This document shows, in pieces, positions 26,068 through 34,878 of a DNA stretch of 64,000 nt. The DNA comes from DATAWK01 sp036267255. Lineage in GTDB: Bacteria > Acidobacteriota > Terriglobia > Terriglobales > Acidobacteriaceae. Position 1 is the first letter of the stretch, and every line of letters starts with the position of its first letter. The notes under the pieces were generated by a model. The model made no database searches. It saw only the letters and a list, made by a program, of their open reading frames with translations, and was not told the origin of the DNA. Both the position numbers and the translations under genes were made by a program. The stretch spans positions 124,001 through 188,000 of the forward strand of contig DATAWK010000041.1 in assembly GCA_036267255.1 (NCBI GenBank), written 5' to 3'.

Positions 26068-27756
26068 CTACGACGCGGACTGATCGTTCTCGCTTGCGTA
26101 AGAGACCGCAACGGGAGGCGTGGCGCCGTTGCGGCTGCGCAGTCGCGTGATCAACTGCTGCGGCAGCGTGGAACCCGTGGCATACAGAATCACCCAGCAG
26201 GTAAGGAACCACGCCACCGTGCCGCATGCCAGTTGCAGCATGTCCCGGGGAATTGTTCCGGCAGATGGCAGCAACCGAGCCAGCAGAAACAGTTCCGAGC
26301 CGCCTGCAATCGCAGCCAGCAACGCGCGGCCCAGCTCGGAAAATTCCATGCCGCGGATTCGAACCAGCTTGCACCAATCCAACAGCAACGCCAGCGCCAG
26401 CGTTTGCACAACAATGCCAATATCCGAGGCCAGCGCGAGGCCCACGACGCCCATGTGATGAAACAGGAACCAGTAGAGCGGAATCGATGCCGCCGTAATC
26501 AGCGTGCTGGCGACCATGGGAGTCAACGTGTTCCCCGCCGCATAAAATGCGCGCGCGTAAATGGCCTGGGCGCACCACATGCAGAGCGATCCGGCAAACA
26601 AGGAAAAATAGAGCGCCGTTTTTGTCGCATCCGCATGATGGAAAGACCCGCCTCGCAGCACAAAGTCCACAACGGGATACGCCAGGCCGATCATCCATGC
26701 GGAAAGCAGAAATGCAAAAGCAAAGATGCGCGTGACCGAACGATTCACCGATGCGGCAAAATCCTGCATGCGGCCTTTGCCGATCAGTGCGGCGAAGAAC
26801 GGCAGCGAAGCTGCGCCGGCCGCCTGACCGAGAATGGCCATGGGTGCTGTGAAAAGTTGCTTGGCATAACTCAGCCGCGCAATGTCTCCCAGTCCGTGCG
26901 AAGCAAAGTGATTCAAAATCCAGGTGTCCGCACTGACCAGCGAGACGCCAAGCATCAGCGGAATCGACAAGCGAACCCATTCGCGCAGACCGGGATGCGA
27001 CCAGTTGAGTTGAAAACGAAAACGCAACCCGGCACGGCGTGTGCCAATCGCATTCAGCAGAAATGGCCCGGCAAAAGCGCCGGCCAATGCGCCGATAGCC
27101 AGCGACGAAACGCTGAAATATCGCGCCAGCAGAACCGCGCCAAGAATGATGCCCAGGCTGTAGATCAGCGGCGAGACCGCCTGATAGGCAAACTGCTTGC
27201 GCACCAGCAGCACGGCTGCCAGCACGCCTCCGGCAAAAAAGAAAAGTTGGCCGGGAAGCAGAATGCGCGTCATGTGTGTGCAGAGCGCGGCCTTTTCCGC
27301 ATTGAATCCCGGGAAGAAGGCGCGTGTGTACATGGGCGCAAACAACTCTCCCAGCAGAACCGCAACGCCCAGCACCAGCAGCATGGTGCTCAGAATGACG
27401 GACATGGCCTGTTCGCCTTCGGCTTCTTTTCCCTGTTCCCGATAGCGGCTAAGAATGGTGATAAAGGTGATCGAAGCGACGCCGCCGACCAGCAGATAGC
27501 TGATCATGTCCGGCAACTGGAAGGCTGCGTTGTAGGCATCGGTCAGAGAACCGGCGCCAAAAAAGTACGCGATCACTTTGATCCGCACCAGCCCGATGAT
27601 GCGCGACAGAAACGCCGACAGCATCAGCAGGATTGTGGCGGAAAATGCGGTGTGTTCATGCGATGGCCGCAACCATTGCAGGCTGCGCCCACCCATGCGC
27701 TGTGTCCTCTCCACGCTGCCTTCCGGCTTGTTCTGTTCCTGCTTGTTCACGTCCAT
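26068..27756 (-). CDS. murJ: Lipid II flippase MurJ (MviN family)
   Basis: 562 residues with about 14 membrane helices. Family marks: 'AFSATILLMLSAFLSRIIGL', 'VRIKVIAYFFGAGSLTDAYN', 'AAFQLPDMISYLLVGGVAS', a MATE-like central cavity with charged residues, and 'IYARAFYAAGNTLTPMVAST'. MurJ moves lipid II across the inner membrane for peptidoglycan synthesis. Length and all helices look intact. The N-terminal about 35 residues (VNKQEQNKPEGSVERTQRM) form an extra cytoplasmic tail. Confidence 0.93.
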   Translation of the reverse strand: MDVNKQEQNKPEGSVERTQRMGGRSLQWLRPSHEHTAFSATILLMLSAFLSRIIGLVRIKVIAYFFGAGSLTDAYNAAFQLPDMISYLLVGGVASITFITILSRYREQGKEAEGEQAMSVILSTMLLVLGVAVLLGELFAPMYTRAFFPGFNAEKAALCTHMTRILLPGQLFFFAGGVLAAVLLVRKQFAYQAVSPLIYSLGIILGAVLLARYFSVSSLAIGALAGAFAGPFLLNAIGTRRAGLRFRFQLNWSHPGLREWVRLSIPLMLGVSLVSADTWILNHFASHGLGDIARLSYAKQLFTAPMAILGQAAGAASLPFFAALIGKGRMQDFAASVNRSVTRIFAFAFLLSAWMIGLAYPVVDFVLRGGSFHHADATKTALYFSLFAGSLCMWCAQAIYARAFYAAGNTLTPMVASTLITAASIPLYWFLFHHMGVVGLALASDIGIVVQTLALALLLDWCKLVRIRGMEFSELGRALLAAIAGGSELFLLARLLPSAGTIPRDMLQLACGTVAWFLTCWVILYATGSTLPQQLITRLRSRNGATPPVAVSYASENDQSAS

Positions 27757-27922
27757 CCGTAGGCATGATTGTATCGGCTTGTCCGGCTCTCCTGATCAGG
27801 AAGAACCCGTCTTGCCTGTGGACAGCGTTGTTACCAGCCGGGAATCACCGCCATGAGCATTCCGAATCGCTCATAAAAATTACACATTGGACGCTCTGTC
27901 TCGATCCCGGGAGACTGAAGCT

Positions 27923-28867
27923 ATGACGAAGAACTTGTTTTTCGTGGGCCTCATCCTCGCCGCCAGCGGACTCATCTCCACTCCGTTGGCCTTGGTACTC
28001 GGCTTGGTCTATGGCTTGACTCTCGAACATCCGTACCACGTGGACAGCAAACGCCTGTCAAGTTTTCTGCTGCAGGCATCGGTCGTTTGCCTGGGCTTTG
28101 GCATGAACCTGCAGCAGGTGATCCGCGCTGGACGCTCCGGCTTTGTCTATACGGCCATCAGCATTACCGTGGCCCTTTCGCTGGGCATTCTTCTCGGCCG
28201 TGTTTTCAAGGTCGGCAAGACACAGTCGTTTCTGATCTCTGCGGGCACGGCGATCTGCGGCGGCAGCGCCATCGCCGCGATTGGCCCCGTCATCCAGGCC
28301 AACGATGAAGAGATGGCCGTCTCGCTGGGCACCATATTCACGCTCAATTCCGTTGCTCTGCTGATATTTCCGTTCATCGGAACGCGCTTGCACCTGTCCC
28401 AGACACAATTTGGCCTGTGGGCCGCACTGGCGATTCACGATACCAGTTCCGTGGTCGGTGCGGCGGCAAAATACGGAGCCGTGGCCCTGACCGTTGGCAC
28501 CACAGTCAAGTTGACGCGCGCCTTGTGGATTGTGCCGCTCGCGATTGTGACCGCCGCTGTTATACGCAGCCGCGCGCGCGATGGAGAACGCGGCAGGATA
28601 AGCATTCGCTGGCCATGGTTCATCCTTCTGTTCTGCATGGCTGCCGTCATGAAGAGCTATGTCCATCCGCTGGCTTTTGCATATAAGCCGCTGGCGGAGC
28701 TGGGAGAGAAAGGGCTGACGGTAACGCTGTTTCTGATCGGAACCGGAATCTCCCGCAAAACACTGCGCGAGGTGGGCGTGCGCCCGATGATCCAGGGAAT
28801 TTCGTTATGGATACTGCTCGCCACTACGTCGCTGTATGCCATTCACAAGGGCTGGATCGCGCTGTAG
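27923..28867 (+). CDS. YeiH-family putative exporter (UPF0324)
   Basis: 314 residues from the ATG at 27923, with GGGAGA 8 bp upstream. About ten helices; conserved 'QASVVCLGFGMNLQQVI', 'ISAGTAICGGSAIAAIGPVI' and 'WAALAIHDTSSVVGAA' are the signatures of the YeiH/UPF0324 family, annotated as putative sulfate exporters on weak evidence. Alone between divergent murJ and the convergent sigma operon; no cysK/cysteine regulator nearby to support a sulfur role. Confidence 0.88.
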   Translation: MTKNLFFVGLILAASGLISTPLALVLGLVYGLTLEHPYHVDSKRLSSFLLQASVVCLGFGMNLQQVIRAGRSGFVYTAISITVALSLGILLGRVFKVGKTQSFLISAGTAICGGSAIAAIGPVIQANDEEMAVSLGTIFTLNSVALLIFPFIGTRLHLSQTQFGLWAALAIHDTSSVVGAAAKYGAVALTVGTTVKLTRALWIVPLAIVTAAVIRSRARDGERGRISIRWPWFILLFCMAAVMKSYVHPLAFAYKPLAELGEKGLTVTLFLIGTGISRKTLREVGVRPMIQGISLWILLATTSLYAIHKGWIAL

Positions 28868-28915
28868 ATGCGTGATCCAGCTTGCGCATACGCCGGACGA
28901 ATGTATTGCACGAAT

Positions 28916-29533
28916 TTATTGCACGCGGGTCATCGTCACTTCCACCTGCAGATGATGATCGCTGCCCGGCAGGTCCAGCGAGCCGATAACGATTGGCTTG
29001 TTTTCGACCACCCTCATCGAGGTACGCAGGTTCGTTTGGCGAATGATAGGGCGCTGTGACGGTTCTTGCTTCTGCGTATCGTCGATGGAAGATTGCTCGA
29101 CCTGTGTGTTCAATTGGACGCCATTGGCGAAGGTCAACATCCTCGCACTGATATTCAGCCCAATATCGAAATATTCAATTTGAGTGCTTAAGGCTGCATT
29201 TTCGTTCCCACCGACGTTGATGGGAATGCGACTGCCCAGTTTTAATTCTGACGGTGGCCCTTCGGTAGCCACCACCAGTTCCTCGTGCTGCACGCCCATC
29301 CGCCTGCCATTTTCGCTCTCCGTCAATGTGTAAACCAGCCGGTAAGAGTCCGTCTCCCGCATGCTGTCGGTCCGTCGCAGCGGGGCCAGTGGTGGCAGCG
29401 GCTGAGCGCCACTTATCTGTTGCGGAGGCATCGGCGGCGGCGGTGCGTTGTCTTGCGCTGCTGCAGGCAGGCTCATGGCGCTGGCCAGCAGCAAGGCTCC
29501 GGGAACAATCCAAAGAGATTTCGACATCTTCAT
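28916..29533 (-). CDS. Secreted protein of a sigma-factor operon, unknown function
   Basis: 205 residues. Signal peptide (SLWIVPGALLLASAMSLPAAAQ), then a Pro-rich segment (APPPPMPPQQISGAQPLPPL) and a beta-rich domain with no motif I know ('DSYRLVYTLTESENGRRMGV', 'NISARMLTFANGVQLNTQV'). Its ATG overlaps the stop of the upstream anti-sigma-like gene (ATGA), so it is translated as part of the sigma operon; it may be the periplasmic effector or sensor of that system. Confidence 0.75.
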   Translation of the reverse strand: MKMSKSLWIVPGALLLASAMSLPAAAQDNAPPPPMPPQQISGAQPLPPLAPLRRTDSMRETDSYRLVYTLTESENGRRMGVQHEELVVATEGPPSELKLGSRIPINVGGNENAALSTQIEYFDIGLNISARMLTFANGVQLNTQVEQSSIDDTQKQEPSQRPIIRQTNLRTSMRVVENKPIVIGSLDLPGSDHHLQVEVTMTRVQ

Positions 29534-30321
29534 AGTGTGGTTCCTTCCTGTGAGGTTTCGGCCTGTGGAGTTTCAGCCTGTGAGGCCTGTGTCGCTTGCA
29601 CGTTGTTTTGATTTTTAGCAGGCGTTGCATTCGTTGCCGTGCTGCTGTCGCTCGCCGCAGCCGAACTGTGGAGATACGCCTCAAAGGCTGCGTCCTCTTT
29701 TGCCTCCTGCGCGGCGCGATACACCGGGTTCAGCATCTGCAACTCCGCCGGATTGACCGTCTTTGCCAGTTGCACCAGCAGGCGCTCCTGATGCGTCAGC
29801 GGATAGTTATCGGGGAACGTCTGCCGAACAGGTCGGCTCACTCTTCGTGCCGCATATTTGCTGCCCCGTGCTTTCAAGCCGGCCCCATCCTCCTCGGCGT
29901 TTCGTGCGCTGGCGCGCCGTGCGGTCGCTTCCTCCGCATCTGTTTCCGGAACTGCTTCTCCTGGCACTGCGGCCACCGTCTCTGTCCGCGACGTCATCGC
30001 AGACTTCGCACCCGCCTGCGCTCGCTCATGCATTCGCATACCTGCAACCATCAGAAGCGCTACCGCGGCACAACCGGCTGCGGGAACCAGCACACGGGGC
30101 CAACGGAAGCGTCCGGCACGGTCTTCGACTGCCGCGCTCTCCAGCCGCAAAACAATCCGCTGGGCCAGCTCCGGTGCGGGCGCAGCGTGGCTGGCAGCGC
30201 GGAGAGCATCGTCGATCCTTGCATCCAGCATCGTTGCATCCAGCATGCTTTCCGTTTCCATGCCCGCTTCCATGCCCGCTTCCATGCTCGCTTCCATTGC
30301 CGTTTTCACGGAGTGCTTCAT
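29530..30321 (-). CDS. Membrane anti-sigma-factor-like protein
   Basis: 263 residues from the ATG at 30321, which overlaps the sigma gene stop as ATGA. Residues 8-40 are a repeat (see 30254-30301). A cytoplasmic helix region 'IDDALRAASHAAPAPELAQR' is followed by one membrane helix (VLVPAAGCAAVALLMVAGM, about 80-100) and an extracytoplasmic part ending in a Gln/Thr/Ala-rich tail. No ZAS zinc motif (HxxxCxxC) is visible, so the anti-sigma role rests on position, topology and coupling. The periplasmic segment 'NYPLTHQERLLVQLAKTVNP' is the best conserved-looking piece. Confidence 0.72.
   Translation of the reverse strand: MKHSVKTAMEASMEAGMEAGMETESMLDATMLDARIDDALRAASHAAPAPELAQRIVLRLESAAVEDRAGRFRWPRVLVPAAGCAAVALLMVAGMRMHERAQAGAKSAMTSRTETVAAVPGEAVPETDAEEATARRASARNAEEDGAGLKARGSKYAARRVSRPVRQTFPDNYPLTHQERLLVQLAKTVNPAELQMLNPVYRAAQEAKEDAAFEAYLHSSAAASDSSTATNATPAKNQNNVQATQASQAETPQAETSQEGTTL
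30254..30301. repeat. Tandem 12-bp repeats inside the anti-sigma-like gene
   Basis: Four head-to-tail units of the type GCTTCCATGCCC encode the N-terminal series EASM-EAGM-EAGM-ETES on the minus strand. A second short duplication (TTGCATCCAGCA twice, 30219-30246) encodes MLDATMLDA next to it. Both are in frame and lie before the membrane helix. Confidence 0.85.
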
Positions 30322-30914
30322 CCTCGCCGTCTCCCTTCGCTGATTTGCAGTCGCTCGCGCAGCCGTTGCCTTGCCCGAAACAGGCGTGAACGCACGCTCG
30401 ATTCGGTCACGCCCAGTACGGCGGCCATCTCCGCCGTCGCCAGTTCTTCCATCGCAGACAGCAGCAGCACTTCGCGCTCCTTGCGCGGCAGGCAATCGAT
30501 GGCCTGCAGAATGCGTGCCTGTCCCTGTGCCGCGATCAAGGCCGCGTCCGCGCGCAACTCGCCGCTCGCCACAGCCCCCATCAACTGCGCCGCTTCGTCT
30601 TCCAGCGGCATCGCCTTCTGCCTGCGCTTGCGGTCCAGCGCCTGGTTCCACACAATGCGCACCAGCCATACGCGCATGTCCTGAATGTCCCCCAGCTTTT
30701 CCCGGTGGCGCAGCACGCGCAGAAAGGTCTCCTGCACCGCATCCTCGGCATCCACAGCATTCCGCAACACGCTGAAAGCCACGCGGTAGAGGATGGCCGA
30801 ATACTCCGTTGCCAGCGCCGCAACATCCACCGCATATGCCGCTGCGGGATCGCTCGCAACAGCATCTGCGCCAGCTTCCATCCAACGCAAGAGTTGACCT
30901 TCCGCTACCGTCAT
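30318..30914 (-). CDS. ECF-type RNA polymerase sigma factor
   Basis: 198 residues. Sigma-70 region 2: 'LYRVAFSVLRNAVDAEDAVQ' and 'ETFLRVLRHREKLGDIQDMR' with the following 'VWLVRIVWNQALDRKRR'. Region 4: 'LPRKEREVLLLSAMEELATA' and 'EMAAVLGVTESSVRSRLFRA'. The linker between regions holds an Ala-rich stretch. It heads a three-gene operon joined by ATGA overlaps; a 17-bp tandem repeat lies 20-55 bp upstream of its start, suggesting autoregulation. Confidence 0.94.
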   Translation of the reverse strand: MTVAEGQLLRWMEAGADAVASDPAAAYAVDVAALATEYSAILYRVAFSVLRNAVDAEDAVQETFLRVLRHREKLGDIQDMRVWLVRIVWNQALDRKRRQKAMPLEDEAAQLMGAVASGELRADAALIAAQGQARILQAIDCLPRKEREVLLLSAMEELATAEMAAVLGVTESSVRSRLFRARQRLRERLQISEGRRRG

Positions 30915-30934
30915 TGAGTTATGGGCCTGTTCTG

Positions 30935-30968
30935 CCTTGCCGTTCTATTAGCCTTGTCGTTCTATTAG
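30935..30968. promoter_or_regulatory. Two tandem 17-bp repeats upstream of the sigma operon
   Basis: CCTTGCCGTTCTATTAG and CCTTGTCGTTCTATTAG lie back to back (one mismatch), 20 bp upstream of the sigma factor ATG. On the coding strand they read CTAATAGAACGRCAAGG. Position fits a promoter or operator duplication; binding is not shown. Confidence 0.55.
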
Positions 30969-31058
30969 CAAAGACGCAGGATGTGTCTCGATCGCTCGGA
31001 ATTCTTTTTTGCCCCAGAATTCTTGCTCCAGATTGTATCCAGACCGGCAACGTACCGG

Positions 31059-31098
31059 CTCAGCCGCACTTGCAGTCGCTCAGCCGCACTTGCAATCA
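31059..31098. repeat. 20-bp tandem duplication covering the 3' end of the FmdE-like gene
   Basis: CTCAGCCGCACTTGCAGTCG followed by CTCAGCCGCACTTGCAATCA. One unit encodes the last codons and stop of the gene (DCKCG-stop); the other repeats them just beyond the stop. Confidence 0.85.
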
Positions 31099-31733
31099 TT
31101 CTGAGAAACAGGCATCGGCTCCGGTGCGTCTGCCGTCTGGCCTTCCTGTACAGGCTGATAGTAACGCGCCTCCGGAGCGGCGCAGCCCTGGCACAGCTTC
31201 CGGCCATCGCGAACAACAAAGCGGTCGTAGTTGATGCCCTCGCCGCAAACCGCACACGCGATGCGCTCTGCCTTGTAGCCGGGAAATTCCCTTGCGTCCA
31301 GCGGAACCTGCACCCATTGCTCGGCAAACAACACATCGTCGGGCAGCTCGCGATAGGCCAGCATCTGCTGCTGGTTTTTATTGTCTATCTCCGGATGCAA
31401 CTGGCGCGCGGCATCTTTGGAAGACTCCTTCGCTGCAATGCGAAGAGCGCGACCCGTGGACAAATCGATAAACGTCGCCGCCATCTTGCCCCAGTCGCGA
31501 AATTTGAGAGCGCGCTTGCCCAACCGGCAGCCGGTGACAACGGCAATCGCATCGGTCGCGCAGCGGTCGATTTCAACAAACGTCACCAGGCATTTGCGAT
31601 CCTTGCCCTGAGGATCGTCGATGCCGAGTTGCTGGCAACCCCGCATGGCCATACGCACACCCAGCACCTGTCCGGCACACAGGTGTCCGTGCGCCGCTTC
31701 CGCTTCTTTCAGGAGTGCTTCAAAATCTTTCAT
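31080..31733 (-). CDS. FmdE-family protein (formylmethanofuran dehydrogenase subunit E-like)
   Basis: 217 residues. The N-terminal FmdE domain has 'AAHGHLCAGQVLGVRMAM' (conserved H-x-H-x-C-x-G) and 'LVTFVEIDRCATDAIAVVTG' with the C-x-D motif, 'GCRLGKRALKFRDWGKMAAT'. A C-terminal zinc-ribbon-like segment contains 'CAVCGEGINYD' and 'LCQGCAAPE', and the tail ends CKCG. Bacterial FmdE-like proteins are not part of formylmethanofuran metabolism and occur in acidobacteria and deltaproteobacteria without a fixed role; metal binding is likely. Single gene. Confidence 0.85.
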   Translation of the reverse strand: MKDFEALLKEAEAAHGHLCAGQVLGVRMAMRGCQQLGIDDPQGKDRKCLVTFVEIDRCATDAIAVVTGCRLGKRALKFRDWGKMAATFIDLSTGRALRIAAKESSKDAARQLHPEIDNKNQQQMLAYRELPDDVLFAEQWVQVPLDAREFPGYKAERIACAVCGEGINYDRFVVRDGRKLCQGCAAPEARYYQPVQEGQTADAPEPMPVSQNDCKCG

Positions 31734-31852
31734 ACACCTTGAGTATGAACCGATTCCTTCCGAAAATGCCGCCCCTCGTCCCTGCGGCGCGGAACTCTGT
31801 GCAGTTCCATAAGATTTGCAATATATTCGAATGCAATGAAGGGGGGCGCAGC

Positions 31853-32872
31853 ATGATCACCGGCATAGTCCTTGCGTTATGCACGATGGCTGCACCCATC
31901 GCGGCCCCGATCCTGGCCCAGGCACGCCTGCCCAAACCTCTACCCTTCCTTTCCAATAATTCCATCGACTTTCAGACCGCCAAACCGTTGGCCAAAGTCC
32001 GCTTCTTGTATTCCCAACAGCACATCTTTGTCACCGTCGCAGTCAACGGCCAGCATGGAATGGTTTTTCTTCTCGACAGCGGGTCCACCAAGAACGGATT
32101 CAATCTACACACTGCCGAGGCCTTCCATATAAAACCCCGGTCGATCAAAAGTCTTATGGACCTGGGGCTGGGAGAAGGCAGTACATACGTTGCATCCTCC
32201 GTGAAAGCAACAGTAGATATCGGCTCGCTGAATCTAAAAGAAAACCTGCTCATTGTGGATATGAGCGGCCTGGAACATGCAGCCGATCACAGAATTGACG
32301 GCATCCTTGGCTTTCCGCTGTTTGAACATTATGTTGTGAAGCTGGATTTCAAGAAACACATTCTCAGTATCTTTCCACCCGGCGACTATCGCTATCCGGA
32401 TGCAGACTATGTCATTCCCGCAACCGTGAAAGATCACGTACCCGTGGTTACGTGCCGTTTGCAATTTGCAAAAAAGAAGGAATTTGATGCAACCGTAGAA
32501 GTCGACACAGGAAGCGACGACACAATGCTGGTCTATCGACAATTTGAGATCAAGCACCACCTGAAACGCCTGGCGCCGCGGCAGGAAGTGGAGAAAGCCT
32601 ATGGATTGGGCGGCGAATATCTCGTCATGCGTGCCAACATCGACTCCGTGTATGTCGGCACGCTCAAGGCAAGTCAGCCCCGTATTGGATTTTCAACGGC
32701 CACACGCGGGGTCAGCGCCCGGAGCGGCATCGACGGGGAAGTTGGCAATGCGTTCCTTGAAAAATCGAATCGGCTGATCTTCGATATTCCGCACGATCAA
32801 ATTCTCTTTGAGCTGAAACAACCTGCTGCAGACGCAACCGTTTCAGACACCGCTCTCGTCCGGAAAAATTGA
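31853..32872 (+). CDS. Retropepsin-like aspartic protease, exported
   Basis: 339 residues from the ATG at 31853 after AAGGGGGGC; a signal peptide follows (MITGIVLALCTMAAPIAAP). Two Asp-Ser/Thr-Gly motifs, 'MVFLLDSGSTKNGFN' near residue 77 and 'TVEVDTGSDDTML' near residue 215, lie in two similar halves, so one chain may form the active site that retropepsins make by dimerising. Bacterial exported relatives act on peptides or lipid-linked substrates but most are untested. An unlinked gene preceded by AT-rich possible promoter DNA near 31815. Confidence 0.82.
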   Translation: MITGIVLALCTMAAPIAAPILAQARLPKPLPFLSNNSIDFQTAKPLAKVRFLYSQQHIFVTVAVNGQHGMVFLLDSGSTKNGFNLHTAEAFHIKPRSIKSLMDLGLGEGSTYVASSVKATVDIGSLNLKENLLIVDMSGLEHAADHRIDGILGFPLFEHYVVKLDFKKHILSIFPPGDYRYPDADYVIPATVKDHVPVVTCRLQFAKKKEFDATVEVDTGSDDTMLVYRQFEIKHHLKRLAPRQEVEKAYGLGGEYLVMRANIDSVYVGTLKASQPRIGFSTATRGVSARSGIDGEVGNAFLEKSNRLIFDIPHDQILFELKQPAADATVSDTALVRKN

Positions 32873-32890
32873 AGCGTTCGATAACGGATG

Positions 32891-33589
32891 CTACTGGTCG
32901 TCTGCAGATTCGCCGCCCTCAACCAGCGCGGAGGTCAGACCGTACAACTGATAGCTGACCGCATCGCTCCCCGTGGGATGGAACGTTACCTGCAACGGCT
33001 GCCGCTGCCAGGTGGAGTCGGCGCAGGCTGGCGTCGGATGATCGTCCGCCGTCCATTTGCTCAGAGCCTTGGCTACCAGCGGCCGCCGCACGCCCAGTTG
33101 CGCCACCACGGCATACAAATGTTTGCCCGTCGTGTTGATGCCACAGTAGGCCGCGTAATCGCGGAACCAGACGACCTGCGAGACGGCAGGATCAAAATCC
33201 GGCAGGCGCTGCACGGTGACGTGCGCCGTCACACGATCCACCAGCAGCCACGGGCCTAAACTCCATATCCAGTGCGTGTCCGGCTCGCCGGGCAACGCAT
33301 CGTTCAACCGCACCACGCGGCGAACCACAAAGCTGCGATCGGTGATCTCGTGCATTCCGCCCGCCGTCCACTCCAGCACACGGCCGTCGATCACGAGAGG
33401 CCGGACGCGCAGCGTGCCGGGTTCGTCGTCCGCCGATTTCGGCGCCAGCGTGGGAGCCGTGTAGGGAACCTTACGCGCTGCACCAAGCGCGACCGTATGC
33501 ACCTTTACGGCAAATACAGAAGCAGGCAGGCACAGCAGCAGCATCGCGGCGCATGCGCCGAGGGGAACAAAGGGCTTGGGGAGGGCCAT
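32891..33589 (-). CDS. Exported protein of unknown function
   Basis: 232 residues from the ATG at 33589. A signal peptide (FVPLGACAAMLLLCLPASVFA) is followed by a beta-rich region ('LRVRPLVIDGRVLEWTAGG', 'SFVVRRVVRLNDALPGE') and 'WFRDYAAYCGINTTGKHLYA'. The arrangement resembles acidobacterial hypothetical proteins; no enzyme motif is seen. Convergent with the protease gene (18 bp) and downstream of tyrS. Confidence 0.7.
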   Translation of the reverse strand: MALPKPFVPLGACAAMLLLCLPASVFAVKVHTVALGAARKVPYTAPTLAPKSADDEPGTLRVRPLVIDGRVLEWTAGGMHEITDRSFVVRRVVRLNDALPGEPDTHWIWSLGPWLLVDRVTAHVTVQRLPDFDPAVSQVVWFRDYAAYCGINTTGKHLYAVVAQLGVRRPLVAKALSKWTADDHPTPACADSTWQRQPLQVTFHPTGSDAVSYQLYGLTSALVEGGESADDQ

Positions 33590-33645
33590 GCGAATCAGGG
33601 TAATCGGGGCCGTGCCGATGCACAAGTTTTTTGTGTGCAAGCTGG

Positions 33646-34878
33646 CTAGCTGCGAATCGTGACCCGTTTCATTTTTTTCCCGACGCGTAGCGTAAGAATC
33701 AGCGGAAGCTGGCCAATCGGGAGATGCGTTGCCTGCGTCGCAGCTCCGTCAATGTTCACGGCTCCCTGCTTGATCTTTCTTGCAGCATCGCTTTTGCTTT
33801 CCGCCAGGCCGGCCTTAAACACAACATCATCCATTCGCAGCGATGTTGTCCCGTCCGCAGCCTCAATCTCTATTTCTTCGATCGCCTCATGCGCTTCTTT
33901 CCTCTGAAACTGCTTCGCCCAATTCTCATCCGCTATCCGCGCGGCTTCTTCGCTGTGAAATCCAGCCGTGATCGTTCGCGCCAGATTCTTCTTGGCTTCC
34001 ATCGGATGCAGCGCGCCATTGGCAACATCTATCTGCATTTGCTCAATCTGCTCCTGGCGCAGATCGGTCAGCAGCGTCCAGTAGCGCCACATCAGCTCGT
34101 CGGAGATCGACATCAGCTTGCCGTACATCTCCTGCGCCGGATCGTTGATGCCAATCGCGTTGCCCAGCGATTTCGACATCTTCTGCACACCGTCCAACCC
34201 TTCCAGAATCGGCATGGTCAGCACAATCTGCGACGGCTGCCCGTAGTGGCGCTGCATCTCGCGGCCCACCAGCAGGTTAAATTTCTGATCCGTCCCGCCC
34301 AGCTCCACATCGCATTGCAGGGCGACCGAATCGTACCCCTGCGCCAGCGGATACAACAGTTCGTGCAGGCTGATCGGCTGCTCAGCATTGAAGCGTTTAT
34401 GAAAATCCTCGCGTTCCAGCATCTGCGACACGGTGTACTTCGCGGCTAGGCGAATGATGCCCTCAAAGCCCAGCTTGTCCAGCCATTCGGAGTTGTAGCG
34501 CACCTCCGTCTTCTCCGCGTCCAGAATTTTGAAGACCTGCGCCTTGTAGGTCTCGGCATTCTTGTCGAGTTCCTCGCGCGAAAGCGGCTTGCGCGTCACG
34601 GAGCGTCCGGTCGGGTCGCCGATCAGCCCGGTGAAGTCCCCGATGAGAAAAATGACCGTGTGCCCCATGTCCTGAAAGTGCTTCAGTTTGCGGATCAGCA
34701 CGGTGTGGCCCAGGTGCAGGTCCGGCGCGGTCGGATCGAACCCGGCCTTGATGCGCATCGGCTTGCCGGCCTTGCGCGACTGCTCCAGCCGCGCGCGCAG
34801 CTCGGTCAGTGGAATAATCTCCGCCGCACCTTTCTGCAGGTAGGCGAGCTGTTCGTCGACAGGGTGAAATTCTTGCAT
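33646..34878 (-). CDS. tyrS: Tyrosyl-tRNA synthetase
   Basis: 410 residues, intact. Class I signature HIGH appears as 'PDLHLGHTVLIRKLKHFQDM' (about 52-70), the KMSKS loop as 'QKMSKSLGNAIGINDP' (about 240), and a C-terminal S4-type RNA-binding domain as 'DDVVFKAGLAESKSDAARKI'. The spacing is that of the TyrZ-type bacterial enzyme. No T-box or tRNA-like leader is visible in the 75 bp before its start. Confidence 0.96.
   Translation of the reverse strand: MQEFHPVDEQLAYLQKGAAEIIPLTELRARLEQSRKAGKPMRIKAGFDPTAPDLHLGHTVLIRKLKHFQDMGHTVIFLIGDFTGLIGDPTGRSVTRKPLSREELDKNAETYKAQVFKILDAEKTEVRYNSEWLDKLGFEGIIRLAAKYTVSQMLEREDFHKRFNAEQPISLHELLYPLAQGYDSVALQCDVELGGTDQKFNLLVGREMQRHYGQPSQIVLTMPILEGLDGVQKMSKSLGNAIGINDPAQEMYGKLMSISDELMWRYWTLLTDLRQEQIEQMQIDVANGALHPMEAKKNLARTITAGFHSEEAARIADENWAKQFQRKEAHEAIEEIEIEAADGTTSLRMDDVVFKAGLAESKSDAARKIKQGAVNIDGAATQATHLPIGQLPLILTLRVGKKMKRVTIRS

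Noticed and set aside
26059..27762. 567-codon plus-strand frame antisense to murJ
   Set aside because: Product is Arg/Gln-rich without folds; murJ is intact on the other strand.
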